17,461 bases of DNA from JAEUIT01 sp034439815 (GTDB taxonomy: Bacteria > Planctomycetota > Phycisphaerae > Phycisphaerales > SM1A02), in NCBI GenBank assembly GCA_034439815.1, contig JAWXBD010000078.1, positions 1 to 17,461 of the forward strand, in the 5' to 3' direction. Shown piece by piece: positions 13,564 through 17,461 of the stretch. Every line of letters starts with the position of its first letter. Within the stretch, counting starts at the first letter, position 1. A program made the translations under genes and the position numbers. Below the pieces are notes generated by a model. That model did no database searches and was not told where the DNA came from. It was given only the letters and a program-made list of their open reading frames with translations.

Positions 13564-16098
13564 ATGAAGAAGTGGGCTTTCATTGCATCGTGCGCGGTCG
13601 TAGTGTCGACTGGGCTTACTCCGGCGAGTTTCGCCGCACCGCCTGCGAACGACGACTGCGCCAATACGCAGCCGATCACGGGTGCCGGACCATTCAGTTT
13701 CGACCTCACCGAAGCGACGACTGGCGTCAACGGCGTGTTCGTACCGAACTGCGATCTGGGCGGCATCACGATCGGTCACGACATCTGGTACTGCTGGACC
13801 TCCAACTGCAACGGCCTCGTGGAGTTCTCGACGTGCGGCCAGACCCAGGTCGACACGAAGATCCGCATCTACGCCGGCTGTACGTGTCCCGCGGACGTCG
13901 GCCAGCCGCTTTGCTGCTCGGACAATGACTGTGGCAAGCAGACGCGCGTCGTCTGCGATGCAGTCTGCGGCGCGACGTATCTGATTCAGGTCGGCACGCC
14001 CGGCTTCGCTCCGGGCGGGCCTGGCTCGCTGACCATCACGTGCCTTGAAGAGACATGCCCAGGTGAAGAGCCCGGCGACTGTGACTGCTGCGGCGCGCGA
14101 CCGCCGCTCGTCGAGTCGCTCTCGACACCGTTCAATCCGGGACTGCTCGCGGCTACGACCAACTTTCAGTTCGCAGGCACCGATCCCGCGGTGTACGTGA
14201 TCGATCTCGGCAACCAGGGAAGCGCCCCGCTTGGCTCGAACTGGAACACGCAGCGATACACCGCTGCGGACTGGACGATGGACAAGCTCGGCGGCGTCTT
14301 CGGCGTCACGCTCGACAACGTGGGCAACGTGTACGTCGCCCACACCTCAAACTACGGCGTCTTCGCCACGGATCCGCTCGGTTCGCTCGGCGGCGCCGGC
14401 AGCATCTATATCCTCAACGCCAACACCGGCGCCGCGTCGGAACTCGTGCGGCTCCCCAACGCCCTTGATCCGGTGATTGTGGGACAAGGGCAGGCCGGCC
14501 AGGCATACCCCGGTCTCGGCAATCTGACGTTTGATTGCAACAGCGACCGGCTCTACGCGGCGAATCTTGAAGACGGCCGCATTTACTCGATCGATCCGGG
14601 CAATGCAGGCCAGCCGGTTCGCGACACCTACGACATCACGACCGGCGTGACCACGGGCCCGCTCCCGACGAACGCCCTCGCCGAACCGGGTGATCGCCCC
14701 GGTTGGGTTCCGCTGGGCCAGCGACCGTATGCGGTCAAGGCGCAGAACGGCCGGCTGTACTACTCGGTGTGGGCGGGCTCGATCTTCAGCGGCGGGCCGA
14801 ACACGATTCGGTCCGTGCAGCTCAACGGTGCAGGCGACTTCGTCGCCGGCACCGATCAGCTCGAGCTGACGATCCCGGCTGTCCCCGGCAACCCCGGCTC
14901 GAACGCCACAGTCGACATCACGTTTGACGACGAGTGCTGCCTGCTCATCGCAGAGCGCGGCATCGACGAGATCCAGACGGGTGCGCATTCATCCCGCGTC
15001 ATGAAGTTCTGCCGCGATGCAACGGGCGGATTCGATCCGAACGGCTTCCTCTACTCGATCGGAGACGCGGGCTGCATCGGCCAGCTCAACAGCGCTGGCG
15101 GTGTGGGCTTCGAAGTCGGCGCGAGCAACGTGTGGGCGATGGGCGACGCGCTGCTGATCTGCAGCGGCGTGAACGTCTATGGTCTCCAAGGCCAGCCGGA
15201 CACCGGTGCGCCGATCAATCTGAGCATGCTCGTCGATCTCGACGGCATCACCACGCAGCAGCAGAAGAATCAGCTCGGCTCGCTCGAAGTCAACTGCCTC
15301 GATGCTCAGCCGCCGTGCCTGACGGTGACTGAGGAAGACATCCTTTGCAAGGAAGACGGCAGCTTCGATTACACGTTCACCGTGACAAATCAGTCGGGAC
15401 AGACGGCAGCAGTGCTGATCCTGCCTGACCCGAATATGTCACCGAATGTGATCCCGCTGAATCCGCCGCTCGCATCCGGCAATTCGACGACGGTGACGGT
15501 GAACCTCAACGGGCCGCTGCCTGGAACGCAGTTCTGCTTCGAGATGATTCTGGGAAGCATCCAGGGACAGGTGTGCTGCCACCTTGAGCACTGCGTGGAA
15601 CTGCCTGACTGCGAGTGCGCGGAGATTTCGCAGGTCGGTGTCACCGCGACCTCGACGCCGGGAGTGTTCGACGTGACGTTCACCCTGACGAACCTAGAGC
15701 CGTGGCTGATGGGACACATCTCGCTCTTCACGACCGGTGGCAACGGCACGCTGACGCCGGCGCTGCTGACCGTGCCCGCGACGCCGATGTGGGGTTCGCA
15801 GGTGCTGGGCCCGATCACGATCAACACGACCGTGGCACCTGGCTCGCAGTTCTGCTTCACGATCGGCAACCACAGCATGGACTGGATCCAGTGCTGCTTC
15901 GTCGAGCTGTGCGTGACCGTGCCGACGCCGAGTCCGAGCACCAATCCCGCCGACCTTGACAACGACGGTGATGTCGATGCAGCGGACCTCGCGATGCTGC
16001 TCGGTGCATGGGGCTCGAGCGGACCTGGCGATCTCAATGGTGACGGCACCGTGAATGCTGCGGATCTGGCGATCCTGCTCGGATCGTGGGGTCAGTGA
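13564..16098 (+). CDS. Large secreted cysteine-rich protein with propeller-like region, duplicated Ig-like module and dockerin-like tail
   Basis: This is an 844-residue exported protein of unknown function. Residues 1-24 are a Sec signal peptide (MKKWAF..., probable cleavage after ASFA). Residues 26-165 form a cysteine-rich beta domain starting PPANDDCANTQ, with DIWYCWTS and STCGQTQVDTKIRIY; this is a common planctomycete N-terminal exoprotein module. Residues 185-575 contain propeller-like stretches (VYVIDLGN, GNVYVAHTSN, IYILNANTG, RLYAANLEDGRIYSIDPG). Residues 580-790 hold two related Ig-like modules, each ending in PGxQFCF, then CC, then a single Cys. Residues 794-844 are a dockerin-like pair of calcium loops, DLDNDGDVDAADLAMLL and DLNGDGTVNAADLAILL. 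Such tails are common in planctomycete exoproteins, but no cohesin is seen here. The start is fixed by AGGAG six bases upstream. The gene is flanked by terminators, so it is probably transcribed alone. Confidence 0.88.
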   Translation: MKKWAFIASCAVVVSTGLTPASFAAPPANDDCANTQPITGAGPFSFDLTEATTGVNGVFVPNCDLGGITIGHDIWYCWTSNCNGLVEFSTCGQTQVDTKIRIYAGCTCPADVGQPLCCSDNDCGKQTRVVCDAVCGATYLIQVGTPGFAPGGPGSLTITCLEETCPGEEPGDCDCCGARPPLVESLSTPFNPGLLAATTNFQFAGTDPAVYVIDLGNQGSAPLGSNWNTQRYTAADWTMDKLGGVFGVTLDNVGNVYVAHTSNYGVFATDPLGSLGGAGSIYILNANTGAASELVRLPNALDPVIVGQGQAGQAYPGLGNLTFDCNSDRLYAANLEDGRIYSIDPGNAGQPVRDTYDITTGVTTGPLPTNALAEPGDRPGWVPLGQRPYAVKAQNGRLYYSVWAGSIFSGGPNTIRSVQLNGAGDFVAGTDQLELTIPAVPGNPGSNATVDITFDDECCLLIAERGIDEIQTGAHSSRVMKFCRDATGGFDPNGFLYSIGDAGCIGQLNSAGGVGFEVGASNVWAMGDALLICSGVNVYGLQGQPDTGAPINLSMLVDLDGITTQQQKNQLGSLEVNCLDAQPPCLTVTEEDILCKEDGSFDYTFTVTNQSGQTAAVLILPDPNMSPNVIPLNPPLASGNSTTVTVNLNGPLPGTQFCFEMILGSIQGQVCCHLEHCVELPDCECAEISQVGVTATSTPGVFDVTFTLTNLEPWLMGHISLFTTGGNGTLTPALLTVPATPMWGSQVLGPITINTTVAPGSQFCFTIGNHSMDWIQCCFVELCVTVPTPSPSTNPADLDNDGDVDAADLAMLLGAWGSSGPGDLNGDGTVNAADLAILLGSWGQ

Positions 16099-16122
16099 CG
16101 GAGACCAAACGCTCCTCGTGAA

Positions 16123-16161
16123 GACACGGCCTGGCACTTGCTGTCAGGCCGTGTCGCTTTT
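16123..16161 (+). terminator. Strong intrinsic terminator after the secreted protein gene
   Basis: GACACGGCCTG and CAGGCCGTGTC form an 11-bp perfect stem around an 11-base loop, followed by GCTTTT, 24 bases after the stop codon. Confidence 0.85.
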
Positions 16162-16177
16162 GAGGTTCACGTACGCG

Positions 16178-16206
16178 TTGACATTCGCGCCGCACTGCCC
16201 GAAGAT
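16178..16206 (+). promoter_or_regulatory. Likely promoter of the tRNA-Leu gene
   Basis: A perfect TTGACA at 16178-16183 is followed after 17 bases by GAAGAT (3 of 6 matches to TATAAT). Transcription would start near 16213, about 12 bases before the mature tRNA 5' end. Confidence 0.5.
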
Positions 16207-16224
16207 CGTTGGCCCACGTGCATT

Positions 16225-16311
<87 letters not shown>

Positions 16312-16587
16312 CTCGACAGGTGAAAAGCGAGATTCACCACACAACATCGCGCCGCTCTGAAGCGGCGCGGGGTTGTGCTGGGCAAGAAAGCCTTTCGCCA
16401 CAACGAGTTGCCACGCACCGCGTGGCTCCCACCTCACCGTCTCCGATGGCCGCCAATTCATGAGGATCGTGCGGTCAAGCGGCAACGGGGTTCTCCTCGT
16501 GACCAGCGTACTCACTGGTCGTCGAGCGAAACTCGCCGCAACCCCAGTTGAATTCACGACGGCGTTCCGTTCCTCCCGCCGTCCGCT
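16312..16587. other. Intergenic region between tRNA-Leu and the DUF3494 gene
   Basis: No credible gene is seen on either strand in these 276 bases. They hold a large hairpin at 16340-16377 and a weak inverted repeat GACCAG/CTGGTC at 16501-16520. The latter lies 67 bases beyond the DUF3494 gene's stop and lacks a T-tract. Confidence 0.5.
16340..16377. other. Large hairpin downstream of tRNA-Leu, no T-tract
   Basis: GCGCCGCT (16349-16356) and AGCGGCGC (16361-16368) form a perfect 8-bp stem around the tetraloop CTGA. The stem is extended by C16348-G16369 and, after a small internal mismatch, by CACAAC (16340-16345) with GTTGTG (16372-16377). The position suits a transcript end for the tRNA, but no T-run follows, so it may instead act in 3' processing or stop transcription weakly from either side. 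Confidence 0.5.
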
Positions 16588-17349
16588 TCAGTGAACGCCT
16601 CGTCGCGACGCGCGATTTCGGCGACCGCCGATCGCACCTGCAAGTAACAGCGTCGCTCCGGGCATCGGGATCACGCAGCCGGCGTTGATGATGTTCGTGT
16701 CCATCGTGACCGCACCGTTGAGCGCGAACGCGCGACCGTCCAGGATGTTCGCTCCCGTGTTCAGCGTGATGCTCGTGTTGGCGAGGATGTTGCCTTGAAA
16801 CTGGGTTTCGGTGCCGAGCGTTGCCGCGCTTCCCACCTGCCAGTAGATGTTGCACCCATCGGCCCCGTTGATGTTGAGGATCGACGATGCGCTCGCCGTC
16901 GTCAGCGTGCTCGCGATCTGGAACACAAAGAGAGCGTTGGGATCACCGAGGCCGTCGAGCGTGAGCGCGGCGCTTAGCTGGGCGGACGATGAAAAGAAGT
17001 AGACGCCCGGTGTAAGCGTCAAACCGCCGAGATCCATGCCGCTCAGATTCTGGCCGAACGACATTCCCGCGAACACGTTGTAGGCGGTGAGCGCGTCGGC
17101 CTGCGCCTGCTGCGCCACACCGTTGTTGATGTGCTGGACGCCGTTCACGATGCCCGGCGGAAAGCCCGTCACTGCGGTTCCGGGCCAGAGACCCAAGTCT
17201 CCGTTGATCACGGACGCGCCCGTGTTGGTGACCGTTGATCCGCCCAAGACACCAAAGTTCTGTGCCGATCCAAGGAAATCTCCGCTCGTTCGAGCTACGA
17301 AGGCGATCGCCGCACATGCCGCCACGAGGCACACTGCTGTTCTCTTCAT
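16588..17349 (-). CDS. DUF3494 (ice-binding-like) exoprotein with PEP-CTERM-like sorting tail
   Basis: This is a 253-residue exported protein of the DUF3494 family, a right-handed beta-helix fold that includes many microbial ice-binding proteins; many members have no proven ice activity. Residues 1-23 form a signal peptide (MKRTAVCLVAACAAIAFVA...). Residues 25-222 are the DUF3494 domain, with LGSAQNFGVLGGSTVTNTG, GDLGLWPGTAVTGFPPG, AYNVFAG, TLTPGVYFFSS, IYWQVGSAATLGT and NGAVTMDTN, all hallmark segments. Residues 228-250 form a tail: PMPG, a short hydrophobic stretch and an Arg cluster (GGRRNRASRR). This resembles a PEP-CTERM signal processed by an exosortase, and implies surface anchoring or sorting. 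The start is supported by the near-consensus Shine-Dalgarno AGGGGGTGA. The gene is convergent with the tRNA gene; its promoter should lie in 17362-17461 or beyond the window. Confidence 0.92.
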   Translation of the reverse strand: MKRTAVCLVAACAAIAFVARTSGDFLGSAQNFGVLGGSTVTNTGASVINGDLGLWPGTAVTGFPPGIVNGVQHINNGVAQQAQADALTAYNVFAGMSFGQNLSGMDLGGLTLTPGVYFFSSSAQLSAALTLDGLGDPNALFVFQIASTLTTASASSILNINGADGCNIYWQVGSAATLGTETQFQGNILANTSITLNTGANILDGRAFALNGAVTMDTNIINAGCVIPMPGATLLLAGAIGGRRNRASRRGVH

Positions 17350-17352
17350 TTC

Positions 17353-17361
17353 TCACCCCCT
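17353..17361 (-). promoter_or_regulatory. Near-consensus ribosome binding site of the DUF3494 gene
   Basis: The minus strand reads AGGGGGTGA, one base from the extended anti-Shine-Dalgarno complement AGGAGGTGA. It ends three bases before ATG 17349 and suggests high translation. Confidence 0.8.
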
Positions 17362-17461
17362 GGTTTTTTCTGCTGGACTGTCCCGGGTGGACGCGTGGGG
17401 CATGCTGCACCTTGGAACGCGTCGCGATTGGGTTCCCGCGGACCGAGCGTACCCGTCCTAG

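Noticed and set aside
13396..14343. 315-codon minus-strand open frame opposite the secreted protein gene
   Set aside because: It is an Arg/Ala-rich shadow; the plus strand has a Shine-Dalgarno site, a signal peptide and known modules.

Overview
This GC-rich window looks like chromosomal DNA of a planctomycete, probably from the Phycisphaerae side of the phylum. The inference rests on several genes together: a secreted protein ending in a dockerin-like calcium-binding pair, a DUF3494 (ice-binding-like) exoprotein with a PEP-CTERM-like sorting tail, a DUF1844 protein beside succinate dehydrogenase, and a divergent secretion-ATPase homologue. No 16S rRNA or other decisive taxonomic marker is present. 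There are no insertion sequences, phage genes or CRISPR arrays.

Left part (1-3226, minus strand): a probable operon reads DUF1844 protein, then sdhC (five-helix cytochrome b subunit), then sdhA (flavoprotein, cut by the left edge). sdhC and sdhA overlap by 4 bases (ATGA). The iron-sulfur subunit sdhB is not in the window and may lie beyond the left edge. Divergent from this operon is a plus-strand lipoprotein resembling SurA/PpiC folding factors (3422-4807).

Centre (4878-11565, minus strand): five same-direction genes read pilT-like ATPase, a membrane-anchored PilB/GspE-like protein, a large CvpA-like membrane protein, the signal peptide peptidase sppA, and yraN (UPF0102). The PilB/GspE-like protein is the most unusual item. 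It has about three N-terminal membrane helices and keeps the C-terminal four-cysteine zinc site, but its Walker A lysine, Asp box, Walker B glutamate and His box have all been replaced. It therefore looks like a pseudo-ATPase sitting next to an intact PilT-type ATPase. Together with the CvpA-like protein this could be an uncharacterised envelope machine.

Right part (11566-17461): a 302-base intergenic region with inverted repeats separates pilT from divergent guaB (IMP dehydrogenase), which ends at a hairpin terminator. Next come an 844-residue secreted cysteine-rich protein with a duplicated Ig-like module and a dockerin-like tail, a strong intrinsic terminator, a tRNA-Leu(CAA) with a plausible promoter, and, on the minus strand, the DUF3494 exoprotein. 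Several starts were moved inward from the longest open frame because of Shine-Dalgarno sites and family lengths.
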